Shown here piece by piece: positions 1 to 5,147 of a DNA stretch of 5,147 bases. The stretch spans positions 1 to 5,147 of the forward strand of contig CAZPUJ010000719.1 in assembly GCA_964589725.1 (NCBI GenBank), given 5' to 3'. The translations under genes and the position numbers were made by a program. This DNA comes from CAYSHJ01 sp964589725. Lineage in GTDB: Bacteria; Planctomycetota; Planctomycetia; Planctomycetales; Planctomycetaceae. The first letter of the stretch is position 1; each line of letters opens with the position of its first letter. The notes under the pieces were generated by a model that searched no databases, had not been told where the DNA came from, and saw only the letters and a list, made by a program, of their open reading frames with translations.

Positions 1-35
1 ACGCGCGCCCTCGCTGACGCTTCGGGTTAGTGTGT
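1..35. repeat. Planctomycete-type dispersed repeat, cut by window edge
   Basis: The minus strand contains TAACCCGAAGCGTCAGCGAG and translates in one frame as LTRSVSEGAR. I recognise this peptide as a common spurious translation of dispersed intergenic repeats in planctomycete genomes, so the family assignment rests on memory rather than a search. The copy touches the left edge, so its full length cannot be seen. A short plus-strand frame (RALADASG, then stop at 28-30) runs in from the edge. It is probably repeat read-through rather than the tail of a real gene. Confidence 0.6.
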
Positions 36-42
36 CGGTTCT

Positions 43-67
43 AAATCTTTGCGTGGCGCGAAGATTT
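43..67. terminator. Hairpin with 11-bp stem, terminator-like or operator
   Basis: The arms AAATCTTTGCG (43-53) and CGCGAAGATTT (57-67) pair along their full length with one T-G wobble around a 3-nt TGG loop. The A-rich left foot, GC core and T-rich right foot resemble a bidirectional intrinsic terminator, which could end a gene lying left of the window. The T tract is short (TTT then CAAACG), so termination would be weak. The site is 85 bp upstream of the nuclease-like gene and could instead be a regulatory site for it. The pairing is seen directly; the role is inferred. Confidence 0.5.
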
Positions 68-77
68 CAAACGTTTG
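68..77. promoter_or_regulatory. 10-bp perfect palindrome, possible protein-binding site
   Basis: CAAACGTTTG is a perfect palindrome that directly abuts the 43-67 hairpin, 74 bp before the start of the nuclease-like gene. Its AAACGTTT core recurs at 941-948, upstream of the next gene. A dimeric regulator could bind such a site, but no promoter elements are clear enough to call around it. Confidence 0.25.
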
Positions 78-139
78 CAGTGCCGAGGAGAAGACGAAGT
101 CCGGCGGGAGAGCGACGCCCCCGCTGAGCTGTTGACGTC

Positions 140-145
140 GAGGGA
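140..145 (+). promoter_or_regulatory. Ribosome binding site of the nuclease-like gene
   Basis: GAGGGA lies 6 nt before the ATG at 152. It is a good purine-rich Shine-Dalgarno match at suitable spacing and supports that start codon. Confidence 0.6.
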
Positions 146-151
146 ATCCTA

Positions 152-892
152 ATGACAAGTACCGAGAAGGTGATTCAAAAAGCGATTGAGCTTGTTTCCG
201 GTTCGCCAACCGGGAAGCGTTATTCAGAACTCGTGCGCGCCATTTCGGAGACGTTTCCTGTGATTCCGGTCAACACCATTCACGGATCGTTACACAAGTT
301 CCGCACTGAGCTGCCGTCGGACATTCATGTACCGACTCGGGGACTCTACAAGTCCACGAAATACCACGAAGACGGCGAAGCACAGGTCGAGATCACGAAA
401 AAAATCAAAGAGGAGAAGATCAAAGAGGAAGACTTCTACGAATCGTTCGGCGACTGGCTCGTGAACGAACTGGAAGAATGCACTCGCACAATCTCGCTCG
501 GCGGGAACCGTTTCAAAGACAAATGGGGGACGCCCGATGTGATCGGCGTGCGAGACCCGCGTCGGTCAGACATTATCAAACCGCCGACCGAGATCGTCGC
601 CGCCGAGATCAAGCTGGACGTCGCCGGCCTTATCACAGCGTTCGGACAAGCGTGCTCTTACAAGTTGTTCTCGCACAAGTCGTACATCGTTGTTCCACAG
701 AACTCGTCGGAAGAAGACCTCGCGCGTTTGGACGCGCTGGCTCGGATATTCGGCATCGGTTTGGTTCTGTTCAATCCACTGACACCGAAAAGCCCGGATT
801 TCACAATCGGTGCGCGAGCGGCCCGGGAAGAACCGGATATGTTCTACGTCAACAAGTATCTCAAGCTCGTCGAAGACGAACTCTTTACGTAA
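152..892 (+). CDS. HTH-like plus PD-(D/E)XK nuclease-like protein
   Basis: Predicted cytoplasmic DNA-acting protein of 246 residues, probably a nuclease. Residues about 1-70 look like a winged-helix domain: helices around GKRYSELVRAI and PVNTIHGSLHKF, then a GLYKS strand. This resembles HARE-HTH domains, which are known in fusions to restriction-type enzymes. Residues 76-95 form a charged linker with a doubled KIKEE. Residues about 95-215 fit a PD-(D/E)XK fold: E97 in the first helix, P128-D129 in WGTPDVIGV, E152-x-K154 in AAEIKLD, and Q166-x3-Y170 (QACSY) matching the QxxxY motif of RecB-like nucleases. All expected catalytic residues appear present. The start is supported by GAGGGA 6 nt upstream; the stop is TAA. 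No methylase, helicase or other partner lies in the window. The nuclease fold is fairly secure from motifs; the N-terminal family and any restriction role are inference. Confidence 0.8.
   Translation: MTSTEKVIQKAIELVSGSPTGKRYSELVRAISETFPVIPVNTIHGSLHKFRTELPSDIHVPTRGLYKSTKYHEDGEAQVEITKKIKEEKIKEEDFYESFGDWLVNELEECTRTISLGGNRFKDKWGTPDVIGVRDPRRSDIIKPPTEIVAAEIKLDVAGLITAFGQACSYKLFSHKSYIVVPQNSSEEDLARLDALARIFGIGLVLFNPLTPKSPDFTIGARAAREEPDMFYVNKYLKLVEDELFT
404..429 (+). repeat. In-frame tandem repeat encoding KIKEE twice
   Basis: The 11-mer ATCAAAGAGGA occurs at 404-414 and again at 419-429. The 15-nt offset equals five codons and gives KIKEEKIKEE in the charged linker of the nuclease-like protein. This is probably a small slippage duplication that lengthens a helical or coiled spacer between the two domains. 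Confidence 0.6.
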
Positions 893-939
893 CGACGGAG
901 ACGTTCGCAACAGCGCGCGGGTCTAGGTCTTCGGTGCCA

Positions 940-949
940 GAAACGTTTC
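940..949. promoter_or_regulatory. 10-bp perfect palindrome upstream of NHL gene
   Basis: GAAACGTTTC is a perfect palindrome that ends 21 nt before the ATG at 971, in the 78-bp gap between the two rightward genes. It shares the AAACGTTT core with the palindrome at 68-77. A binding site is possible but unproven. No terminator for the upstream gene and no convincing -35/-10 pair is visible in this gap. Confidence 0.25.
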
Positions 950-970
950 GACCGTTAAGAGCGGGCTGCC

Positions 971-1381
971 ATGAGAAAGAATCTGAAGCCGATGGCGCGA
1001 GTTATCTTCGGACTTGCCGTTTGGTCGTGGTTACCCTCGGCCTTTGTCGCCTGCATACTCCTCGCGGACGGACCGAACGCCACACCACCTCGCTTCCTGT
1101 TAGCGTGGGGCAAAGAAGGAACGGCCCACGGCGAGTTCGAGTTCCCGATCGGAATCGCGATTCACGAGCAAACGATCTTCGTCACCGACCATTACAACAA
1201 CCGCGTGCAGGCGTTTGAGTTCGACACCAACGGCAAACTGCTCGGCGGCCTGCAAGCCGGGCAAGGCTCCGAGCCAGGTAAGTTCTTCGCCCCGCACACG
1301 CTCGCCTTCAATCACCGCGGCGAATTCTTTGTCGTCGATTCCTACAACCACCGCATTCAGAAGTTTGCAACCGGGAAATGA
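971..1381 (+). CDS. Short exported NHL-repeat protein (two repeats)
   Basis: A 136-residue protein predicted to be exported. Residues 1-32 form a signal sequence or anchor: MRKNLKPMAR is basic and VIFGLAVWSWLPSAFVACILLA is hydrophobic. Cleavage could fall near LLA-D (32/33). FVAC with C28 is a poor lipobox, so a lipoprotein is possible but unlikely. Two NHL repeats follow at about 54-84 (ending VTDHYNNRVQAF) and 103-132 (ending VVDSYNHRIQKF), each with the typical D-x-x-N-x-R pattern. NHL proteins usually form six-bladed propellers of roughly 250-300 residues, so this one is too short to close a propeller alone. The stop is 2 bp from the stop of the convergent hydrolase gene, and the downstream plus strand is antisense to that gene. 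The Shine-Dalgarno is weak (AAGAG at 957-961, 9 nt before the ATG); M8 is an alternative start. Function is unknown; it may be a truncated copy or a small oligomerising protein. Confidence 0.72.
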   Translation: MRKNLKPMARVIFGLAVWSWLPSAFVACILLADGPNATPPRFLLAWGKEGTAHGEFEFPIGIAIHEQTIFVTDHYNNRVQAFEFDTNGKLLGGLQAGQGSEPGKFFAPHTLAFNHRGEFFVVDSYNHRIQKFATGK

Positions 1382-1386
1382 CGTCA
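1379..1386. other. TGACGTCA palindrome holding both convergent stop codons
   Basis: The plus-strand TGA (1379-1381) and the minus-strand TGA (complement of 1384-1386) are the two ends of one perfect 8-bp palindrome. Only 2 bp separate the convergent reading frames. No intrinsic terminator can lie between them, so transcripts must overlap or end inside the opposing gene. Confidence 0.9.
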
Positions 1387-3654
1387 CGGAGCTTCGATCG
1401 CGTAATACAGCCTGTCGGGTTGGAGGCGAATCGCATCGCTGGAGAATGTGGTTGACGTTGGTTGGCCAAACTGGTCGAGCGCGGTGACTTTGAGTTTGGC
1501 GGCATCGGGACGTCTCAGTCGAACGACCCCTTCGAGCTTGTGGACCAGCCACGGGTTCTCGCCTATGGATGTGATGCGGTGGCGACGGTCACCAAGCGAT
1601 TCGCTACGGAAGCCGGTCGGCTTCTCTTCGGTCATCACCTGCAGCAGCATTCGCTTGGATGTTGCCAACGGCTGGCTGTCGAGGCTGACGACGATCGCGT
1701 GAGCGACATCGAGCGGGATCGACAGCGACACATCAGCGAGAGTGATCTCCCCGACAGCGGCAAGGTTGCCACTGGCTCCCTGAGCGGCGGCGGCGTTGAT
1801 GATCAGGACGCCCTTGCCCCAGTCGAGTTTCAGTTCTCCGGTTTGGCTGGTAACAAGCTTCTTTGCGTGATCGATGAACTGAGCGAGCGCGGTGAACTGA
1901 ACTGGAGGACGGGCACTCTTGCCCGTCTTGCTTTCGTTCGAAGTTTCTGAGGGACGGGCAGGATTGCCTGTCCCACTGAACTTCACTCGCGTGCGACCGA
2001 CGTAGTGAATCAGCGGGTCGATGTGCTGGCCCTGACCGAGCGTCGTTCCTTGCGGGACGTCTTTCAGCCGCAGTTCGTCGAATGCGGCGTCTTGCGGCAG
2101 CGGAGTGCCTCGCAGCTTGAGCAAGTCTTCGACGGACAGCGTTACGTCGGCCATGACGTCGCCGGTCTTCACGAGGCCGCGGCGATAGATCAGCGCGGCG
2201 GCGGGAAACTGGCCAAATTGCGTCGGAGCAGTCAGCGTCCACGGCTGCATGAAGTAGCCCGGCTTGACCGACCAATCGACACCGTCCTTCGCGAAGTGGA
2301 CGATGCAGTCGCTGTCCTGTAATGCTCCGAACGCCGCCAGATACAGCGGAGCCTCGCCACGATGCCGGTTCGGGCGGTTCCAGGTTGTCTCCGAGATCAT
2401 TGACGGCTTGTCGTCGTAGCTGGGGTCCATCGCCGGATGTACGAACGACGCGGGCTTACCGGGCTCTTCGTTTTCGAATCGCAATGCACTGCGATCGGCA
2501 TACGAATGCCCGTCGCGCATCGACCACTCGGAGAACTGTCCCTCGTTGCGGCAGCCGAAGTAGCCGTGCCGGTCGATGAAGTCTCCCGCCGTGTACGTGA
2601 ATTTCTCCAGCGGCCCAAAGACTTCCGGACTGGCGGTCGCCCAATTCGAGGCGGTGATCAGCCCCTTGAATCCGAGCCCGCGCAGGAACTGTGACGACTC
2701 GTCATAGAACCGGCGTTGCACCTCGGTCAGGAACCGCGCGGTGTCTTGATCGCGCGGCGTCCGCTCGTGAGCGATGTTCCACAACGGACGGAAACCGACT
2801 CGCCCATCAGCCGGCGCATCGCGGCCGATCGTCATCCCCTTCCACGCGGCGCTCGCTTTCTCCAGCGTGACGTATTTCGTCTTCAGCCACTTGCCGAACT
2901 GTTGTTCCAGCAATCGAAGCTGCGGGTCCGGGATGTTCTTGTCGTTGAACGTCCAGAAGAAGAACGAGTCTTCGTTGATGAGTTCCGCGCCGAACACCGC
3001 CGGCTCGTCAATCAATCGCTTGCCAGTCGTCGGGCTGGGGGTCGTGAGCAACGCCTTCCACCAGCCGCGATACTTCTCCTGAAACTTCGCATTGAAATAG
3101 AGCGTCGCAAAGGCGTGCGACTTGCCGTCGTAGCCCGGCAGCCAATCGAGGTCAGTCGGCGGATCGAACCACAGCGGGAAGTAAATCGAGAAGTGCGTGT
3201 AGATCCCCTCTGCCTTCATCGTCTCGACAACATCGAAGGCCCTCTGAATCTTGGCGGGGTCGACTTCACCACGTTTGTCGAACATCGGGCCGTGCAGCCG
3301 CACGAGATTGACGCCGTACTTCGCCAGTTGCCGCGCCTCGTGTTTCAAGTCATCGCGGGATTTCGCCGCCGCGCCGTTGACCGCCCAGAACCGCACCGGC
3401 TCGCCCGTTTGGCTGTGTCTAAAACGGCCATCTTTGGCCGCAATAAAGCCGCGCTCGCCCGCAGCTTTTTCGTTGAGAAACCGCAGATCGATCGCTGACG
3501 ACGCCTCGAACTTGTCGGCCGACGGATCGAACGCGAACCAATCCTTCTCGGTCGAGGCCGCCGCCTTCGCGATCTCGCCCGGTTTGAGGATTCCGCGCGG
3601 CGCGAGCGAGGTGAACAAACACAGGAAACAGACTGCCGATCCGAGAACTTTCAT
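1384..3654 (-). CDS. Secreted clan GH-A glycoside hydrolase (GH5-like)
   Basis: A 756-residue predicted exported polysaccharide-degrading enzyme. Residues 1-18 form a signal peptide (K2, hydrophobic VLGSAVCFLCLFTSLA). Residues about 80-490 fit a (beta/alpha)8 barrel: GEPVRFWAVNG (85-94), NLVRLHG (116-122), acid/base candidate E228 after N227 in GAELINEDS, H363/Y365 in DRHGYFG, and nucleophile candidate E422 in MISETTW. The N-E pair and second glutamate are the clan GH-A signature for retaining hydrolases. Residues about 500-756 form a beta-rich C-terminal region with SQTGELKLDWGKGVLIINA (603-621), seen in related planctomycete enzymes. Between them, residues 560-587 are encoded by a palindromic insertion and look like unstructured linker. 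The start is firm: GGAGGAA lies 7 nt upstream. The gene follows the membrane-protein gene on the same strand after 142 bp and may have its own promoter. Exact GH family and substrate cannot be set from the sequence alone; cellulase-like is only a general label. Confidence 0.85.
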   Translation of the reverse strand: MKVLGSAVCFLCLFTSLAPRGILKPGEIAKAAASTEKDWFAFDPSADKFEASSAIDLRFLNEKAAGERGFIAAKDGRFRHSQTGEPVRFWAVNGAAAKSRDDLKHEARQLAKYGVNLVRLHGPMFDKRGEVDPAKIQRAFDVVETMKAEGIYTHFSIYFPLWFDPPTDLDWLPGYDGKSHAFATLYFNAKFQEKYRGWWKALLTTPSPTTGKRLIDEPAVFGAELINEDSFFFWTFNDKNIPDPQLRLLEQQFGKWLKTKYVTLEKASAAWKGMTIGRDAPADGRVGFRPLWNIAHERTPRDQDTARFLTEVQRRFYDESSQFLRGLGFKGLITASNWATASPEVFGPLEKFTYTAGDFIDRHGYFGCRNEGQFSEWSMRDGHSYADRSALRFENEEPGKPASFVHPAMDPSYDDKPSMISETTWNRPNRHRGEAPLYLAAFGALQDSDCIVHFAKDGVDWSVKPGYFMQPWTLTAPTQFGQFPAAALIYRRGLVKTGDVMADVTLSVEDLLKLRGTPLPQDAAFDELRLKDVPQGTTLGQGQHIDPLIHYVGRTRVKFSGTGNPARPSETSNESKTGKSARPPVQFTALAQFIDHAKKLVTSQTGELKLDWGKGVLIINAAAAQGASGNLAAVGEITLADVSLSIPLDVAHAIVVSLDSQPLATSKRMLLQVMTEEKPTGFRSESLGDRRHRITSIGENPWLVHKLEGVVRLRRPDAAKLKVTALDQFGQPTSTTFSSDAIRLQPDRLYYAIEAP
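1908..1927. repeat. Palindrome 1 of the intragenic element
   Basis: The arms GACGGGCA (1908-1915) and TGCCCGTC (1920-1927) are perfectly complementary around a CTCT loop. On the coding (minus) strand this encodes about TGKSARP. It could form a hairpin in the hydrolase mRNA. Confidence 0.85.
1951..1974. repeat. Palindrome 2 of the intragenic element
   Basis: The arms GGGACGGGCA (1951-1960) and TGCCTGTCCC (1965-1974) pair with one mismatch around a GGAT loop. On the coding strand this encodes about GTGNPARP. It shares GGACGGGCA with palindrome 1. The 23-bp spacer between them holds a smaller imperfect hairpin centred on TTCGAA (1937-1942). Confidence 0.85.
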
Positions 3655-3661
3655 CAGACGA

Positions 3662-3668
3662 TTCCTCC
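3662..3668 (-). promoter_or_regulatory. Strong ribosome binding site of the hydrolase gene
   Basis: On the minus strand GGAGGAA lies 7 nt before the ATG at 3654. This is close to an ideal Shine-Dalgarno sequence and fixes the start. No convincing promoter pair could be identified further upstream in the 142-bp gap. Confidence 0.75.
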
Positions 3669-3741
3669 GCGAGCGAGAATATCAATCTGCCGGGCGATTG
3701 CACCTCACTTGCAGATGGCTAAGTTTCTCTTAGTGATCGGC

Positions 3742-3777
3742 CAACAAATCAGCCGGAACGCGCTAGCGTCGGGTTCC
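3742..3777. repeat. Intergenic repeat-like hairpin between the two minus-strand genes
   Basis: A bulged stem spans 3753-3772: CCG plus ACGC on one side and GCGT plus CGG on the other, with a GCTA loop and a 2-nt bulge. The centre CGCTAGCG (3761-3768) is a perfect palindrome. The minus strand begins GGAACCCGACGCTAGCGCG, which shares AACCCGA with the left-edge repeat and resembles planctomycete intergenic repeats that I recall. It starts 20-25 nt after the membrane-protein stop, so it could protect or end that transcript, though only a broken T-rich run follows. Confidence 0.45.
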
Positions 3778-3796
3778 ATTGCTGGACGCCGCATCA

Positions 3797-5147
3797 TCAA
3801 GCTCGGCAACGTGTCGATGCCGCCGTCGCAGCGGCTTCGTCGGGCATCGCCAACGTTGGTTCGGCTGGTCGCACGTCACGTCGCAACGCGATCATCGCCC
3901 AGAGGCCGATAGGGACGCACAGCCAGATCGGCACGAAGGGTGTCCAATGCACGCCTTCGTCCCGTTCCAGCAGGCTGGTGGCGAGGGCGAACGGGTACAG
4001 AATGGTGCTGACGAACAACGTCCAGCGAGTCAATCGCGTGCGGGACGACCAATGCATCAGAGCGAGGCAAACGCCCATGACCAGGTCGAAGCCCAGTTGC
4101 AGAGCCACGATCAAAACTGTGCGGTCAAAGGCTTGTTGCACCGTTGGAAAGCGATGCTGGCCGAGCGACACGCGATCTGCAATCCCGAACGACATGATCA
4201 GTACTAGGAGGAACGACATGAACGCCAGGGCCAACAGTCCTTCCGTGGGCAAGGCGAGGCGTGCCGAACGGTTGAGTGAGCCGGGCGAACGGAGCCAGCG
4301 CCCGCAGTGTCGCAGCAGCAGGATGGTGCCCAACACCCAACCGAAAGCGGCGCACCCCACAGGGATCAGAACCGAGGGAGTTGGCTCGAACGGATACCGG
4401 GCATCCACGGGCACAACTCGCGCGCCGAGCAGAATCGCGATCACCACACCAATGCACCACAGCGACCACAGGCACTCCAGACTCAGAAAGATCACGCCGC
4501 AGGTCAAGTCTTTGCGTTGAGTCACCGCGACCACTCTCTGAAAGGCTCCGGGAGCTGCTTCAGCCACGTTCGAGCCTGTCCGGCGAATCTTAGGCCACGC
4601 GATTTGAGCGAAGTCGCGGCAACGCTGCCAAAGAGCAGATGCTGTGTTTCGCAGAGTCGTCCAAGCACGGCTATCGGACAGGGGCACGTCGGTGAAATGG
4701 CTCCGCGCACCGGGATGCCTCAGAATCAGCAACGTCCAAATTGCGAATGGCAGCGTCGCCAGCCACAACACTCCGAATAACGCCAGCAACAAAATGCCGC
4801 CAACGACTGCGAACCGAAAATTTTGCAGGCTCTTCAGCGACAGCCCCGTGTATGCCGAGACTACCCCGGCTGCGAGCGTCATCACGGTGAAGAACCCAAA
4901 TTCGTCACCGACGCGTCTGAAATTCATCAACATCACCAAAAACATGAATAGGCCGATCGCAATGCTTCCGAAGCCAACGACCGTCATGGCCACGGCCGGA
5001 ATGCCAAGCTCCTGCTCAAGCTGTTCGCGCGTCTTCGGCTCGGTCGGATGAGCTGACGGTAACCATTTCGCAACCAGCGCCTTCACTCTCCCTTTCGCCG
5101 TTCCGGCCGAGGCCGATTCCGGCGGCACCGATTCGCTCGCCCGAATG
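3797..5147 (-). CDS. Multi-pass membrane protein, 5' end outside window
   Basis: Integral membrane protein of unknown function. The frame stays open to the right edge. A GTG at 5128 would give 443 residues but has no good Shine-Dalgarno, and the six codons beyond it are also open, so the true start probably lies outside. Numbering from that GTG, likely membrane spans are about 44-69, 78-97, 105-123, 121-136 (possibly continuous with the previous one), 209-235, 252-273, 297-316, 336-357, 368-386 and 397-415. The first part (SLKSLQNFRFAVVGG, then LPFAIWTLLILRHPGARSHF) matches a module I associate with planctomycete proteins, often found after Ser/Thr kinase domains, so a soluble regulatory domain could precede it. 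Residues 137-208 form a soluble loop with basic and acidic residues. The second half (209-415) has no family I recognise. The C-terminus (PDEAAATAASTRCRA) is low-complexity. The TGA stop at 3797-3799 is followed by the repeat-like hairpin. Confidence 0.75.
   Translation of the reverse strand, partial: IRASESVPPESASAGTAKGRVKALVAKWLPSAHPTEPKTREQLEQELGIPAVAMTVVGFGSIAIGLFMFLVMLMNFRRVGDEFGFFTVMTLAAGVVSAYTGLSLKSLQNFRFAVVGGILLLALFGVLWLATLPFAIWTLLILRHPGARSHFTDVPLSDSRAWTTLRNTASALWQRCRDFAQIAWPKIRRTGSNVAEAAPGAFQRVVAVTQRKDLTCGVIFLSLECLWSLWCIGVVIAILLGARVVPVDARYPFEPTPSVLIPVGCAAFGWVLGTILLLRHCGRWLRSPGSLNRSARLALPTEGLLALAFMSFLLVLIMSFGIADRVSLGQHRFPTVQQAFDRTVLIVALQLGFDLVMGVCLALMHWSSRTRLTRWTLFVSTILYPFALATSLLERDEGVHWTPFVPIWLCVPIGLWAMIALRRDVRPAEPTLAMPDEAAATAASTRCRA

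Larger units (their letters stand above)
1896..1982. mobile_element. Palindromic (REP/MITE-like) insertion inside hydrolase gene
   Basis: Two related palindromes (1908-1927 and 1951-1974) begin with the same GGACGGGCA and sit 45 bp apart. They bound a 71-bp unit (1904-1974) flanked by the 8-bp direct repeat ACTGAACT at 1896-1903 and 1975-1982. An alternative reading uses the 6-bp repeat TGAACT at 1893-1898 and 1977-1982. That offset is 84 bp, exactly 28 codons, so this version keeps the frame. The 8-bp version has an offset of 79 bp and would shift the frame unless compensated. The inserted peptide (S560 to F587; rich in G, P, S, R and K) interrupts VKF-TAL before IDHAKK in the hydrolase. I recall similar short palindromes in planctomycete genomes. 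The moving enzyme is unknown; REP-type elements are usually mobilised by Y1 transposases, which do not normally leave duplications. Confidence 0.65.

Noticed and set aside
1..30. Possible tail of an upstream gene (RALADASG, stop)
   Set aside because: The few codons are fully explained by read-through of the edge repeat and carry no independent evidence of coding.
104..124. GCGGG/CCCGC inverted repeat upstream of the nuclease-like gene
   Set aside because: There are only five pairs across an 11-nt loop in GC-rich DNA, which is easily produced by chance, so it was not listed as a feature.
27..209. 60-codon minus-strand open frame at the left end
   Set aside because: It ends inside the edge repeat, overlaps the 5' end of the nuclease-like gene and has no recognisable content. 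I treat it as chance.
478..1218. 246-codon plus-strand open frame spanning two genes
   Set aside because: It runs through the nuclease-like gene, the gap and the NHL gene in another frame. Its composition (very high Arg, no motif) is that of a shadow.
2716..3498. 260-codon plus-strand open frame opposite the hydrolase
   Set aside because: It is antisense to the conserved barrel region, is rich in Arg, Leu and Val as expected for a GC-rich shadow frame, and shows no domain or convincing ribosome binding site.
3719..3733. CTAAG/CTTAG inverted repeat in the 142-bp gap
   Set aside because: A five-pair AT-rich stem with a five-base loop is too weak to call a terminator or operator.
4307..4780. 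157-codon plus-strand open frame opposite the membrane protein
   Set aside because: It is antisense to clear transmembrane coding sequence, has no motif, and has the Arg/Gln/His-rich composition of a reverse-strand shadow.

Overview
The window most likely comes from a planctomycete (phylum Planctomycetota). Three sequence features point there. The left edge carries a repeat whose minus strand reads LTRSVSEGAR, a peptide I recognise as a frequent translation artefact of dispersed repeats in these genomes. A large secreted clan GH-A glycoside hydrolase has a planctomycete-style C-terminal domain. A membrane protein carries a 'SLQNFRFAVVGG...LPFAIWTLLIL' module that I associate with planctomycete proteins, often at the C-terminus of Ser/Thr kinases. 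These are recognitions from memory; no search was run.

Layout: two genes point right and two point left, meeting tail to tail near 1380. Positions 1-151 hold the edge repeat, an 11-bp-stem hairpin (43-67), an abutting 10-bp palindrome (68-77) and a ribosome binding site. Positions 152-892 (+) encode a predicted DNA-binding nuclease-like protein: an N-terminal helix-turn-helix-like domain, a charged linker and a PD-(D/E)XK core with a RecB-type QxxxY motif. No methylase or other partner is visible. Positions 971-1381 (+) encode a short exported NHL-repeat protein with only two repeats. Its stop codon and that of the opposing hydrolase share one 8-bp palindrome, TGACGTCA. Positions 1384-3654 (-) encode the 756-residue hydrolase. 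A 142-bp gap (3655-3796) holds its strong Shine-Dalgarno sequence and a repeat-like hairpin. Positions 3797-5147 (-) hold a multi-pass membrane protein whose 5' end lies beyond the window.

The most interesting structure lies inside the hydrolase gene. At about 1896-1982 two homologous palindromes 45 bp apart form a 71-78-bp element flanked by short direct repeats (ACTGAACT, or in-frame TGAACT). This looks like a mobile palindromic element that inserted into an interdomain linker and now encodes about 28 extra residues without breaking the frame.

The genes do not form an evident pathway. The hydrolase probably degrades polysaccharide outside the cytoplasm. The nuclease-like gene may belong to DNA defence or restriction, but nothing adjacent confirms that. 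There is no stretch above 300 bases without a gene, and I saw no tRNA, rRNA, CRISPR array or transposase gene.
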